Assembly (NCBI RefSeq): GCF_047948215.1
Contig: NC_134463.1
Span: forward strand, 53,689,201 to 53,753,200
DNA: 64,000 bases
Direction of reading: 5' to 3'
DNA from: Lycorma delicatula
Taxonomy: Eukaryota; Arthropoda; Insecta; Hemiptera; Fulgoridae
This document shows positions 22,814 to 34,589 of the stretch, piece by piece; the stretch's first letter is position 1; each line of letters opens with the position of its first letter. Both the position numbers and the translations under genes were made by a program. The notes under the pieces were generated by a model that was not told where the DNA came from, did not search any database, and worked only from the letters and a program-made list of their open reading frames with translations.

Positions 22814-23497
22814 TTTACTTCCTTGTACGAAGTAAAAGAAAATATTTAATCGCGAAAAATTGCAGTTTTCAGATTTCAACGGAAATATCCATTTTGACCA
22901 TCCCTGAATCCAGTTTGACTAGTTCTGGCGTGACGTATGTATGTACATACGTACCTATCTCGCATAACTCAAAAACTATTAGCCGTAGAATGTTGGAATT
23001 TAGGATTTAGGACAGTTGTGCACCTCTCCTTTTGATTGCAATCGACTAAACAAAAAGTATCCAATAAAACGCAAAATCCCCCAAAAAATTGTATTTTGGA
23101 CTTATTCTTAACTGCAGTAATAAGCTCTCATTGAGAGCGTGTCAACGATATATCACAAGTGGTACTTATTTTCATTGGTTACAGAGTTATTATAGCCAAA
23201 TGAAATTTTAATTAATGAAATATTTGGATCTTATAAGGGGAAGGCAAATCGGTCCGAATGACTTGATCTCCTTTTTTTAACTTTTTTTTTTTTTTAATTT
23301 AAATTGATTGTTTTATTAATAATTATTAACCTCTTTTGTAAAAAAAAATTACAATAAATACTAATTCAATAATAACAGTAAAAAAAGTATCAGACGTTAT
23401 TAATGATATAAAATGTTATTTACAATTCATTTAAAAAAAAAAAAATGTATATATGTAATTTAATAGCCGTACAAGTAAGTCATGTGGTGTTTACATC
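22814..23497 (+). repeat. Family R dispersed repeat, copy R3
   Basis: The left terminus is a perfect hairpin: TTTACTTC (22814-22821), a 7-base loop, and GAAGTAAA (22829-22836). All shared blocks follow. The right end is GTACAAGTAAGTCATGTGGT with one or two changes in the terminal palindrome. Confidence 0.88.
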
Positions 23498-24074
23498 TAA
23501 TTTTGGTGAAACAGTGATTATTCGTTTTTGTTTTCATTTTGTTCATGGTTATATTATAATAATTTAAAAAAAACATAGTATTAGATATATATATAAGACA
23601 TAGATTTATTTAAATAACAATAAAGGAGCTTTTACTGTATCCTAATATTTCAGGTAAGATTGTAGAATTAATAAATGTATAAATATTTGATGTTAATAAC
23701 TAATATTTTAGCAGTTGTGTAACTGTCCACTTTATTAAAGAACTGGAAGATCGTATTTCACTTTCAAATTAAATAAATTTAAATGAAGTGCAGCAAAATA
23801 TATAATTGAATATGTAATTGAATAGGTGTACAAGGAAGTCTTGTGGTGTCACATCAGATTTTTTATTTATTTATTTTCCAAAATATCAAATATCAAAATA
23901 TCTGCCGAAGAATTTCAGCCCTTTGTTTTTAAATTTTACATGATTATTTGTATTTATAATTTTGAGTGCAAAGCAAATATTAGTAATTTATGCATAATTA
24001 TATAAATTTAAAGATTTTACTTCTAGTTAGGAATGAAGTACTTTGAATTGGACCCTTAACACAAGTTGTGATGA
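23498..24074. other. AT-rich spacer with a solo R-family end
   Basis: Apart from the R10 fragment at 23810-23858, nothing is supported. Confidence 0.5.
23810..23858 (+). repeat. Family R right-end fragment (R10)
   Basis: Contains TAGGTGTACAAGGAAGTCTT and GTGGTGTCACATCAGAT, i.e. only the last ~45 bp of family R. It shows that the terminal palindrome and the following CAGAT belong to the element. Confidence 0.75.
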
Positions 24075-24248
24075 TTATTTCTGAGCCAATAAAAAATATT
24101 TCCCGTACATTTTACGGGTTCTGCCCCTCCAATATTTACCTTCACTTTTGACTCCTTTGGCTTTATCACCTCTATGACTTCTAATAATTTCTTCTTCTTC
24201 AATATTGTGAATAGTTCCTTTTGAAATCGTGAATAGTTCTTTATTTGA
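24075..24248 (-). other. Unrecognised 57-codon open frame without ATG
   Basis: A minus-strand frame between stops. It starts SNKELFTISKGTIHNIEEEE and ends GKYWRGRTRKMYGKYFLLAQ-K. Its residue make-up (E/K/R/G/Y/W) is more protein-like than the surrounding sequence, and the bases are locally richer in GC. The N-terminal part holds an internal duplication of a GAACTATTCAC unit. No domain is recognised. It could be an exon or a TE scrap. Confidence 0.25.
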
Positions 24249-27200
24249 GAGTTAATTGTCCGGAAGAAATAATCGAAAAGTATTAATTTTATTATCCCTG
24301 TTATAAAAGCGTCTGAAAGAATTAAAAAATTGATTAGAAAATATTTATTTTAGATAATTCTGAGTTGGTTAAGTTATAAAAAAAAAAAATTATGTGTGAC
24401 TTATATAATAAAAAAATACGTAGGTAGTTCACGGCAATATAGATGAAAATCATCTTTTTTCTTATTTGTCAGATAAAATCGTTTTTATCGAGTTTCGGGC
24501 TGTGTTATGCATCATTGAATTTGAACAGAATAATAACCATATTTATGATTATGTTATGCTTGCCTTTATTTATTATTTTGATTCATATGATTTGTCTTCA
24601 AACTTAGAACCAAAAATTTATTTTTATTGAAATTTATGATCGTCTAGTTTTGTAGTATTTTTATTCAATAGGAAATTTTAAGATTTTTATCCAATAAAAG
24701 TGTGTTAAATTGACCATAAGATGTATTACTTTGATTTATTATTTACCTAACTCGTTCATATGTTGTTTAGGAACCGGATTGGCTACTACTTTTTTTACGC
24801 TAACACACTCGTTCCCTCTCTCTCTCTCTCTAGCTCTCTCTCTCTCCCCCTGACTATATATATATTTTTTTTTTGGGTATTTTGCTTTTCAGATCCTATC
24901 AAAATAAACATTTATAAAACATAGCGTAAAATTTAAAAAATTGATTGAATCACTAGTGTATAACTTAAATATAAATTTCTATAATTTGTCGTATCACATG
25001 ATTAGAGACTAATCATATTCAGGTTAGTTGAAATGTAAATTTTTTTAAAAAATATAATGAAGACAAGAATATAAATGACAATCAATTGGTAAAACGTAGA
25101 GTTCTTTTGCCGTTTTTTTCTTTTTGAAAAAGAATGATTACGAAACTAAATAAGAGAGGAAGTAGATTTTAAGAAGAGAGAGAAAAATGTTTAATTTACT
25201 AAATTTAAATTTTTACAACTTCATCAGTTTTAAAGAAACTTGATTATCTTTGGCTACTTCCTATTAAAATAGAATTTATGTAAAACTAATTTTATTTTAT
25301 TAAAAAAAAAAAGCTGAGAATGTATTACGTAACTTTCCCAGCTATAATAATAGAAATTAAATTATAAAAAAAAAAATAGTAATATAGAATATATGTTTTT
25401 TTTAAAGTGAGGAATAGATTTTAAGAAATATTTTTCTAAAAATACACAACAATAAAGCTTAACAAATTCGTTTAAGTAAAGTTTTTTCTACATCTAACAC
25501 CACCTTCTATAAAAGCTAAAATAAGAAAAAAAAAATTCAAAAAGATTTTCAGCATTTTAGGTCCGTAGTCTATAATTTTATAATATTAAATAAATTTCTT
25601 GATTGAGGGAAGTATAAACTTTCAAAAAATCTTTGAAAAATATTTAAAACGAAGAGCAAAAGAACAATAATTATTTTTATTATTTTTTTTTTTATGGAAT
25701 CGACGTCAACCCAGGTAATATGATGCACATATATAGAATTATATATACGCTTTCCACTGTTCCTGCAGGTACTCTATATTATACATATAATATATATATT
25801 GGGTCTGAAAAGTTTAAGACGAGATATCTCGATTTTTTATGTTGTTATTAACGGTGCTACATTTCATGTAAAGAAATTCACATTAACTGCCGTGCAGAAG
25901 ACCATATAACATCATCTAACGCGACGCGTACATATAGAATATCCTTCTCACTGTCCCTACCTACCCGACGGACGGTGAAAAAAAATTTTTTTTCGGTCAA
26001 TATTCAGACCGATTTTTGTGTCTTAAAAATTTTTTCAACATCATCTACCTCCGTGTAAAGCAGCTGCATCGATTGCAATAAAATTTATTTTATTCGGATT
26101 AATAGGAAAAAAGTTATGCGCGAATTAAAAAAAAAAATACTTACGATACTGGTCGAATACATAACCTTTTTTGAAATCTGTTAAAATATATATTTCCATT
26201 TTAAAATATAATGGTTGATTTTTTTAAAAAAAGTCTTTATTTATTATTTGTGTATAAGCAGTGTAAGTAACAAATTTGTTTCAATAAAAATTTTTGCTTT
26301 AATAATTTTCTCCATTTTTTTATCATGTAAACGACGTTTTATTTTATGGTGACGTTTTTTATGAATATTTATTTATATTTTAAATAAATATAAAATAATT
26401 ACAAACTATAACAAATTTGAAAAATGTTGGATTTTAAAAATAAATTATAACTCCTATTTAAATTTTGATTAAAAGAACTTTAGTTAAAAAAAAAAAAATG
26501 ACCAGCTACTTACTAATTATTATTAAATTACTCTTCATTATGTAATTATTTTAAAATTTTTATTTTTAATATTTTCTAAAATTATTTTGTTAACATTAAA
26601 TGTAACGTTAAACTACTGGCATATTTGTCCATAATATGTCATTGTCATAGTTTCTTTTTTTTATAGTTGCGAAAATAAAGGAGTATTTTGATTAATATGA
26701 TTAAAAAATTGTTTGAAAATATTTTTTATTGTGCTTATAATAAAATATATCAAGAGGTCGGGTGGTTATATATAATAAAAGTTTGTTATACGTAAAACGA
26801 ATTCATTATAAATAAACTGACTTTGACTGAAGCGTACACCCTAATTTGTTTTGAAAAACTACGGACAGAAGCCCACCAGCTTAGTTATATAAAGCAAATA
26901 TATTTAACCGAGCACAAATCTTTAACCGGCTGACATTCCAATTGTTATACTCTTATGCCCCCGTCTATCTTATTCAACCAATCACGAACAAAATCTTTTT
27001 TATAATAACAATATACACAATCTCTAATCAATTGATTCTAACAAAGATTGTTGTAAAATAAAAATAAAATAATTAAAAAAGAAAAAAAACATATGGCGTG
27101 CATGACATTGTAAATACGTATATATTGACATTATTATTTAAAGCCTCCAAACACGATTTCCCAGAAGCAGTACCATAAATTATATAAAGAGCACGCTCTC

Positions 27201-27514
27201 TGGTGCAAATACCGTGAACTACCTGTAATATAATGTACTCAGTTCTTTCTAACATTATCTACGTAGTATAGTCCAGTAAACAACAACTATTCAATTCTTT
27301 TAACACTACCAGTCTATAATCATAAGCACAAAGACCTCATTATTTCTTAATATTCGTATAATTTCTTTTTTCATATATTGCCAGATTTTTTTTAAGATAC
27401 AATTTGATTTTTAGATAAAAGATTACAATGATCATTTTATAAATGTTCCACTATGGTTGTTTTTTTATTTTTAAAGAAATTTGAACTTGCTTGTATCTAC
27501 ATTTATAAAAAAAA
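24249..27514. other. Spacer
   Basis: About 3.2 kb without supported genes. It holds a CT microsatellite (24807-24846) and a slightly GC-richer stretch at 25690-26060 that I do not recognise. A patch at 26820-27000 has two CCAAT-like boxes. None of this gives a gene call. Confidence 0.4.
24807..24846. repeat. (CT)n microsatellite
   Basis: Polypyrimidine CT repeat interrupted once by AG, followed by CCCCCTG and a short TA/T run. Confidence 0.93.
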
Positions 27515-27730
27515 ATGTAATCTGGACACCGCATGACTTCCTTGTTGACCTATTAAATTATATATACAAATTTTTAAAAGTAATAAAATGTTATTTCACT
27601 AATAACTTTTGAATTTTTTTTAATATTTTTTTTTTTTATTGTTATTATTGAATTATTTATTGTAAAAATGATTTTACAATCAGAGGTTAATATTAATAAA
27701 TCAATAAATTTAAATTAAAAAAAGGGGGGA
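27515..27730 (-). repeat. Family R right-end fragment (R4)
   Basis: Covers the last ~215 bp of family R in reverse orientation: CTGGACACCGCATGACTTCC, a CTATTAAATTATATATACA block and the TATTAATAAATCAAT block. It stops in a G/A-rich tract at 27721-27760 beside the coding-like scrap. Confidence 0.75.
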
Positions 27731-27739
27731 AAAGGAAAA

Positions 27740-28115
27740 GGGGAAAAAGGATGAAGATGTTGCAAACCAAAAAAATAAACAGAAAGAAAATGTTGCAAAC
27801 AAAGAAAGAATAAAAAGATTTAAAAGAGAATGATGAATATAAAGAGAGAGAGAAATTGAAAACTAGAGAATGTGTACACTAATTATGAACAGAAGAATTA
27901 TATCAAACCGAAGAGCAATTAAATCATTAGCAAAAAAAAAAAAAAAAAAAACAAAAAAACGAAATGATCAACTACGTCTTAGGGAGAATATTGTCCGACA
28001 ATATCAGAAGAGTAATGAACTAAAAGATAAGAATTTTGTGCAATTTATCAAAGATCGGGCATGCATGCCTCAATGTATATTTTGTTATTGTATTCTGCAG
28101 TTAACTTTAATGTAG
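27740..28115 (+). pseudogene. Possible Helitron-type N-terminal basic/Cys region remnant
   Basis: A polypurine-rich stretch encodes frame-broken basic text (DVANQKNKQKENVANKERIK, then RRAIKSLAKKKKKKTKKRND). The frame at 27870-28115 continues QLRLRENIVRQYQKSNELKD and IKDRACMPQCIFCYCIL. Strings of basic repeats leading into a CxxxCxxC-like motif are seen upstream of the Helitron-like domain in many insect rep/helicase elements. I see no Rep or helicase motifs, so this is a tentative resemblance. The A-run at 27932-27950 inflates the frame. Confidence 0.3.
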
Positions 28116-28229
28116 GTAAAATTAAACAGAAATTCAAGGATAATTAAATAACATTAAACTAGAAAATCCAAAAATAATACGATTCTAAATTATAATTTTC
28201 AATTAATGTTAAATAATCACATGTTTCAC

Positions 28230-28866
28230 CAAATCTATTACATATACACATTTTTAAAAGTACATAACATTTTATTTTACTAATAACTTCGAATTTTTTT
28301 TCATATTTTGTTTTTAATTTTATTATTGAATAATAATTATTTTAAAATATTTTTTACAATCACAGGTTAATAATTATTAATAAATCATCAATATAGCAAA
28401 ATTAAAAAAACAGTTAAAAAAAGAAAAGGAGACGAAGTCTTATTCGAACCGTTGTGCTTTTCCCCCTTGTAAGAGCCAAATAGTTCATTAATTAAAATTT
28501 TATTTGGCTATGACACTGGCACCAATGAAAATAAGTGTCACTTATCATGTATGTTGAAAAGCTCTCAACGAGGACTTATTAGTGCAGTTAAGAAAAAGTC
28601 CAAAATCCAAACTTTTTTGAATTTTGGGTTTTTTGGACGCTATTGTTTCCGTCGAGTGCAATCAAAACGGGAAGTGCACAACTAGATGTTACAAGTCCTA
28701 AATCCAAAATTTCAACATCCTACGGCTAACCGTTTTTGAGTTATGCGAGATACATACGTACGTACGTCACGCCGAAATTAGTCAAAATGGATTCAGGGAT
28801 GGTCAAAATGGATATTTTCGTTGAAATCTGAAAACCGAAATTTTTCCCAATTAAAATACTTCCTTT
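28230..28866 (-). repeat. Family R dispersed repeat, copy R5
   Basis: Reverse-oriented copy lacking the extreme right hairpin. It starts at the CTATTACATATACACA block and runs through all central blocks. It ends at AATACTTCCTTTACGC, where the left hairpin is degraded. Confidence 0.85.
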
Positions 28867-29194
28867 ACGCAAATTTTTACGCCTTTTTTTCTTAGAATTA
28901 TTGAAATAAATTTTGGCAGGATTTTAAATCGAATGCCTTTTCTGACACCCAAATTGTTAAAAAGTATGAAAAGTTTTATCGTGTGAAAATCATCATGACT
29001 TATCGAGAATTCAGAACTTCTTGATGAAAGCAAAATTACCATTCCTCTATGGTGGTTGGAATTTATTTTACTTATTATTTAAATAAGTAAAATAAATCGC
29101 CTTATAACTTATGATTGAAGAGGAGGCTATACAGGTGACCTTTAATATCTCGATATTTTGCCTAATTTTCTTAAACACATTTGTTAACAATGAA
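28867..29194. other. Spacer
   Basis: No supported feature. The minus-strand open frame at 28851-29042 overlaps the repeat end and has no domain. Confidence 0.45.
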
Positions 29195-29641
29195 ACAACA
29201 ATAATTTTTGCAAAATCGCACCCTTCATCCCAAAAAATGATCTATATAAACTAGCGACTAAGTGGGTATTCTGCGTAATATTACCCCCTCATACCACAAG
29301 AAGCGCTAGTGTACACCGATGTACAACTGTTGTCGTCGTCTGTTATGATGTGAGATCACAGGTGGGTGGTAGAATTAAATAAATGGAATAATATTCAAAG
29401 GGTAAAAAAGTATTTAAAGTGGCCGCTAGTACGGCCTCACCCGCACGAATGAACTACGGTATGTGCGCGCGCGCTATTTAGCTAGAATCATTGAGTTAAA
29501 TAAACAAAAAATGTTATGTTTAAATAAAATGATAAATATTTTACTTCAAGTTGTGTGTGTATGAGTATGTAAACTGTGGATCAACAGAAAAAAGCCGCGT
29601 GACGGGAAAGTCCTGCAACTGTGTTGTCAGCTTTTTTTATT
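29195..29641 (+). repeat. Family D dispersed repeat, copy D1
   Basis: Matches 47620-48130 in the same orientation. Shared blocks are TTTTGCAAAATCGCACC, AAAAAATG, GGTAGAATTAAATAAA-GGAA, CGCGCGCT-TTAG, TAGAATCA-TGA, AAAAATGTTAT-TTTAAATAAA, GATAAATATTTTA and CAACTGT-TTGT. It lacks a ~117-base segment that D2 has. The region 29280-29480 is GC-richer than its surroundings. Confidence 0.82.
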
Positions 29642-29844
29642 TATTATTAATTTATTAAACCAGTTAAGCGAAAAACATTTATTTCGTTTCTATTAAAAAA
29701 TTCTGGTAGAAATATTAATTTTTTAAATAATTCTGTTTTAACTATTATTTCCAGTAAAACTGAGATAATTAATTGCTACCTAATAAAAAACTGATATTCC
29801 ATGAAAGTAGTTTATATCTGGATTCATGCCATAGAAATTGTTTC
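29642..29844. other. Short AT-rich spacer
   Basis: Nothing supported. Confidence 0.4.
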
Positions 29845-30085
29845 TTACTTAAATTATCTGGTTGTAATGGTAGATAATAATTTAAGGTGGAATGAACATG
29901 TCATGTTTTTACGTAATAAACTCAAATTCGATGCTTACTGTATAAACCGAGGAAAGTTTTGAAAGAAGTATACTAAAAATTATCTATATGACTTTAATTA
30001 AATATTCTCTTCAATACGTTAAATATTCTCTTCAAATAACGTTGTACGTTCGAATATCGTTAGGAATTTTTTTTTTTAACAAACG
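29845..30085 (+). pseudogene. Jockey/I-like RT fragment
   Basis: The plus strand reads YLNYLVVMVDNNLRWNEHVM followed by FLRNKLKFDAYCI. This corresponds to the YLGVxxDxxLxWxxHI segment that follows the palm in Jockey- and I-type RTs. A frame change near 29990 leads to LIKYSLQY and TLYVRIS-like text. Only about 75 residues survive. Confidence 0.65.
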
Positions 30086-30486
30086 TTACAAATAGTTGTC
30101 GATGTACCGAAATTATACTTGAGTTTTCAAATATTTAAATCTCTGATCTGTTAAACATTAAAATCTGTTACGCTATTAAAAATATTTGTCTAGTCTTCCA
30201 CCCACTCAGAATGAAATCTATAGGTTTTGGAAAAACAAACCGTGACATTTTACGGTATAGTATAGTAACATAAGATTATAACTAAAACAATCAGACTATA
30301 TATCTGAAACAGATTAATTACTACTTTTCCTACCGCAAGCGGTTAAAGAGAAATAGCTATACAAATAATTAGATTATGGAAAATATTACGATGTTGATAT
30401 TAAGCTAAATTTTATTGTATTTTTTTAAAATATTTTCATTAATATTGTAACACTTAGTTTTTGTAATTTTACATTATATTACATTT

Positions 30487-31245
30487 TCGTGATTGGAATG
30501 AACAAAATATGGAAAAGCAAGAAAATCAGCTTGAAAACAAAATGCAGACTGACCAGCGTAATTATTTTCTCTACTATATCCTACTGCTCTGAAACATGAC
30601 CCATCAAGAAGATTGTCAGAAACAGAATCGGCGCTTTTTTGGTGTTGACGCCGGGTGCTAAGAATCCCGTGGACGGCCAAAATAACTAAAGAAGAAATTT
30701 TAGATAAAATCTATCGTAATCTTTTCCTTAGAAATCCAGATATTGAAGCTGTATAATAAGGAAAAATAACTTGTTTGAAAAGCACATCTTATTAGGCATG
30801 ACGGTTGGAAGAAGGCAACTGGGCCAACCCGTTGACTAGATACTATCAGAGAAGCAACCAGCAGAAGTGTGACGGAACTGAAAGAAGCTGTCACAGACCG
30901 GTGGAAATGAAGAAGCATGATCCATCGAATGTCCAAGAGCCACACGCGACTAAACGGTTAAGAAAAAGGAGAATTACATTTCCTCACTTTTTCTCTAAAA
31001 TACTCCTCGATTATTGGGTTATAGAGAAGTATATTTAGGATCTTGTTTTTTTCTTTCAGAAAGTAAATTTGAGTTTTTATCGTATTTCTGTATCTAGTGT
31101 AATTATTTTTAATTTTTATATTGTAGTAAAAGATTTGTATTTTATTGTATAATTTTAATATTGTTTTTTATAGTTGATGACATAGTTGATTTATTCTGTT
31201 GAAATAACTGACCTTCATTGAACTTATGTAAATAATAAATAAATA
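30487..31245 (+). pseudogene. LINE RT C-terminus with A-rich tail
   Basis: Plus-strand text in two frames: MNKIWKSKKISLKTKCRL, then IIFSTISYCSETWPIKKIV, then RVLRIPWTAKITKEEILDKI. This is the standard 'YGSETWTLKK ... WCWRRMLRIPWTAKxTNEEIL' segment of insect LINE proteins. Further on come LGQPV/NPLTRYYQ and WRSMIHRMSKSHT-like text. After the frame ends there is non-coding 3' sequence running to AATAATAAATAAATAATT at 31230-31245. 5'-truncated, with no palm motif. The overlapping plus and minus open frames at 30474-31038 are off-frame shadows of it. Confidence 0.8.
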
Positions 31246-31610
31246 ATTTTTTGATTCTGATTGGCGAATAATAATACCTTAACAGTTCCTGTATTATAAG
31301 ATACATAATAAATATAAAAGTATAAATTATAATTTAAAAATTATACGTGATTAAAATCCACAGTAATTATTTAAATATAAACATAAGAAATAATTTTATG
31401 TGTAAATACAATAAATATAAACAAATTATTACCAAATAAATGACAATTTAGAATGTGCTACTGAAAATTAATACACGTTAAAAAGGATGTAAAAAAATCA
31501 CTTTTTTAACAAAAAATAATCAAAATTTATTATTTGATTTTCAAAAAATTAATTTAAAAAATCACAAAACTTTTCTGTACACAGTACCATGCTCAGGTCT
31601 TATGAACAAA
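31246..31610. other. AT-rich spacer
   Basis: Nothing supported. Confidence 0.5.
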
Positions 31611-31881
31611 CCAACCGGGTTGATCTAGTAGTGAACTCGTCATCGCAAATCAGCTGAAGTCGAAAGTATTAATTCTGGTAAGGTAGTTAATTTTATACGG
31701 ATTTGAAATACTAAATCGTGAATACCGGTGTTCTTTGTTGATTGTGATTAACCACACATCTCAGGAATGGTCGACCTGAGACTGTACACTTCACTTACAT
31801 TCATACATATCATCCTTATTTATTCTCTGAAGTAATACCTTACTGTGGTTCCGCAGGCTAAGTAGAAAAAAGAAAGGTTTT
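31611..31881 (+). repeat. tRNA-derived SINE, type 2
   Basis: Aligns along its whole length with 58405-58692. Blocks are TTGATCTAGTAGTGAACTCG (box A region), CAAATCAGCTGA, a TACGGATTTGAA-TACTA block, GATACCGGTGTTCTTTG-like text, AACCACACATCTCAGGAATG, and the GGTTCCGCAGGCTAAGTAGA end. The box A sequence is mutated, so it is probably not transcribed. Confidence 0.85.
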
Positions 31882-33439
31882 ATAAACAGGATACATTTTT
31901 TAAATTTTTTGTTAGTTTTTTTTTTTAATTAGTATTATTTATAAATTCAACAACAGAATAGTACTGTTTCCTTAAAAGAAAGTATTTTAATCGTATTTTA
32001 AATAAATTAATTGAAAAAGTTTTAAAATACTTCAGTAATTTATTAAAAATTGCAACAGAAGCGTAATAAAGTCATTTATTATAAGTTAAAGTATTATGTT
32101 GAAGTATACAAAAAGAGTTGTATTTTCTGGATTGGTAAAGTGGCTATTCTTTTTAGTAAAGATTACACTTTATAAATGTAAAGATAAGATGTGTGTGTAT
32201 ATATTTCTTAGTAATTTAAAAACTGACCAAGGATTAAAAACTGCTTAGCTTTTAATTACTTATACCGATTATACTATTTGAAAAATATTACCATTATTTT
32301 TACAAAAACGTAACTTCTATTTATAAAATTTCAGTCGATTAATAAATTTACGTTTCATATAGCAATTATATTGCAACCTATACTGCTATGGGTCTTTGTT
32401 GGTATTACTTTATATGACATTATGATCTATAAATGTACATTTATTACGTTGTAAGCTGTGTTTAGAACTACCAATCAATTTAAAACTTTGTAAGATTGTA
32501 GCATTAAAGGCGTTAACTTTCTTATTATTTACTAGAGCGTTATACCTCTATGATCGCTTGACCAGTTGGCTTTCGCCATCAGCTGATTATTCTTTTCTCA
32601 TTATTGTAGCATGCAATAATTTTCATTTCTTAGTAACTTTTAAGGTGAATATATTTAGTATGTTAATACAATCTTGGTATAATACAACAATCAAAAAATC
32701 AAATCTCGTCATGAGAGTATATTCATAATTAATTTAACGCATTAACTATTTTTGCCACTCAATATTGCGTATATTAATTAGTCGATAAAATGGTTACAAA
32801 ACTGTAACCATAAAACTGTAACCCATAAAGAATTTGTTGATTTATAAGTAAATAAGATTTATAAGAAAATTAACAAATTCTTTATTTAACCGTACACAAA
32901 TAACAATTGCAATCGTAGAATTTTTCTAGGAAGATTATTAAACAAGCAGGCAATCAGAAAATTTTATCGAATAAGCAGGAAATAGTCTACGGAAATATTC
33001 TGTCTTGCAGTTATTAGTTAGTTAATAACGTCAAAATGTTCAAAATATTTGAAAAAAACTGTAAGATTTATATTTATTTATTCTTTAGACTAGAAACGAT
33101 TACGCCTTTACGAAAAAATAGTAATATTTTGATAAGTTTGTTTTTACAAATCAACAAGCGTCTTAATATTATTCACTTGTTTATATTCATAATAAATTTG
33201 ATTTTTTATTCATTTCAATCAGTTTTAGTATTTATTCTGGTAAAATAGTTCATTTTATTCGAATTCGTTGGTACAGAGAAAGAAAATATCTTTTTAGCGT
33301 GAAACGTCTTTAAAATCACACCGAAACATACGGGTACCAGATCAGAAATTTGTAGCGTAACGAAAAGTCTACATGGTTCTGTCTTTAATAAATTCTTAAC
33401 TTTTAGTCTCAGAGACGTAAATGCGGTGTCATTTTGCAA
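31882..33439. other. AT-rich spacer
   Basis: About 1.5 kb. The open frames at 33036-33248 (plus) and 33215-33439 (minus) are low complexity and show no domain. Confidence 0.45.
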
Positions 33440-33934
33440 CTAAAATGGTCAGCTTGCTGATACAACTTTGACTTTGCGTCACTGGCGAACGGGTTGATGG
33501 GGAAGGGCACAGCGTAGATCGGCCAAAACTGGCCCTCTCGCTTGTTTACATTCAATGTAACTCACTACTCAGATGTGATAGTGCGATGATTGTGTTTGTA
33601 TTAAATTGAGATAAATCGACTCAAGTAATGATAAGTGTATTTATGTGTAAAAAAATTAAAGTAAACATGTAAAGAAGTATAAAAATTCAATATGTCAGCC
33701 TTTGTCCGCGTAAAAGCCAGCCGGAAATATAAATTACATACATCATTGGAAAGGGGAGGTTATGAGTCACGCCACAGGTATCCCAATATTCGGTGCCGAG
33801 CAAACGAGACTGTTTCGGAAGCGTCGCAGATCTGGCACGGCGCGCTCAGTGAACGACGCCGACGGCGCGAGCACCTCTACCGCTGTTTATTATGCCTTAT
33901 GTCTCTTACTTCTCATATCATAGACTATTGTTGA
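33440..33934 (+). other. GC-rich patch with an 80-codon open frame
   Basis: The composition rises sharply at 33460-33560 and 33690-33895. The frame at 33692-33934 begins MSAFVRVKASRKYKLHTSLE and passes through HRYPNIRCRANETVSEAS to SERRRRREHLYRCLLCLM. Codons in 33692-33895 look coding-like. I know no matching protein. It could be a first exon (a possible donor is CACAG/GTATCC near 33776), a TE scrap or chance in a GC-rich region. Confidence 0.25.
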
Positions 33935-34067
33935 AAAAAATTGTCCAATATTAGTCGAAATATATATCGTGTACCATTTAGTGTTTGTTTTATGTTAAAA
34001 TTAAATTTATTACGCATTCATGGTCTCATTTTTATTTCAATCCAATAGACTAAAAATGACTCGTTGA

Positions 34068-34235
34068 CATAGAGACCGACCAATTTATCCGTAGAGTTGG
34101 CCAAATGAAGGAACTGAAATTTTCCATTGAAGACTTTAAATTTTGTTAAAAATTTAAATCCATCGTAAAAAATACGATGGGTGGCTCTCCCATTTAACTC
34201 TACAGATATGTTAGTCGGTCTGTAGCTCGGAGGAA
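34068..34235. repeat. Imperfect inverted repeat (foldback)
   Basis: GACCGACCAATTTATCCGTA with AGAGTTGGCC (34074 onward) is mirrored by the reverse complement of CTCTACAGATATGTTAGTCG-GTC (about 34197-34222). The centre contains a second hairpin, CCATCGTA-loop-TACGATGG (34161-34181). Likely a small MITE-like foldback. The target duplication is not clear. Confidence 0.65.
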
Positions 34236-34589
34236 CTTCATTCAAGGTCTGTAACGTTTCACGTTAAACCAATGGCCGTGCGTCCGACACAGCCCCACCC
34301 GATTTTTCTTAAGTTGAATTTTAACATTTAAAATTACTTTTAATTTTGTATGCGCAAAAATAATAATTCCATAAAATTATGATGTCTGGGCAAAATTAGA
34401 ATTCGTAAACACAGAATAAATAAATAAAAAACTTAACAAGTTTTGCCATTTGTGATCTAAACTGAATGATAATTTTTATTTTCCTAGCATCATAGCTCCA
34501 GAGTTACGCTACAAGAAGGAAAGTTTGATAATTTTGTAACCAGTCAAAAATGGCGTATGAGTTATTTTGTATTTCTTAACATTATGATC
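34236..34589. other. Spacer
   Basis: Nothing firm. 34490-34589 may extend family C, since the lead-in reads like the start of its other copy. Confidence 0.4.
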
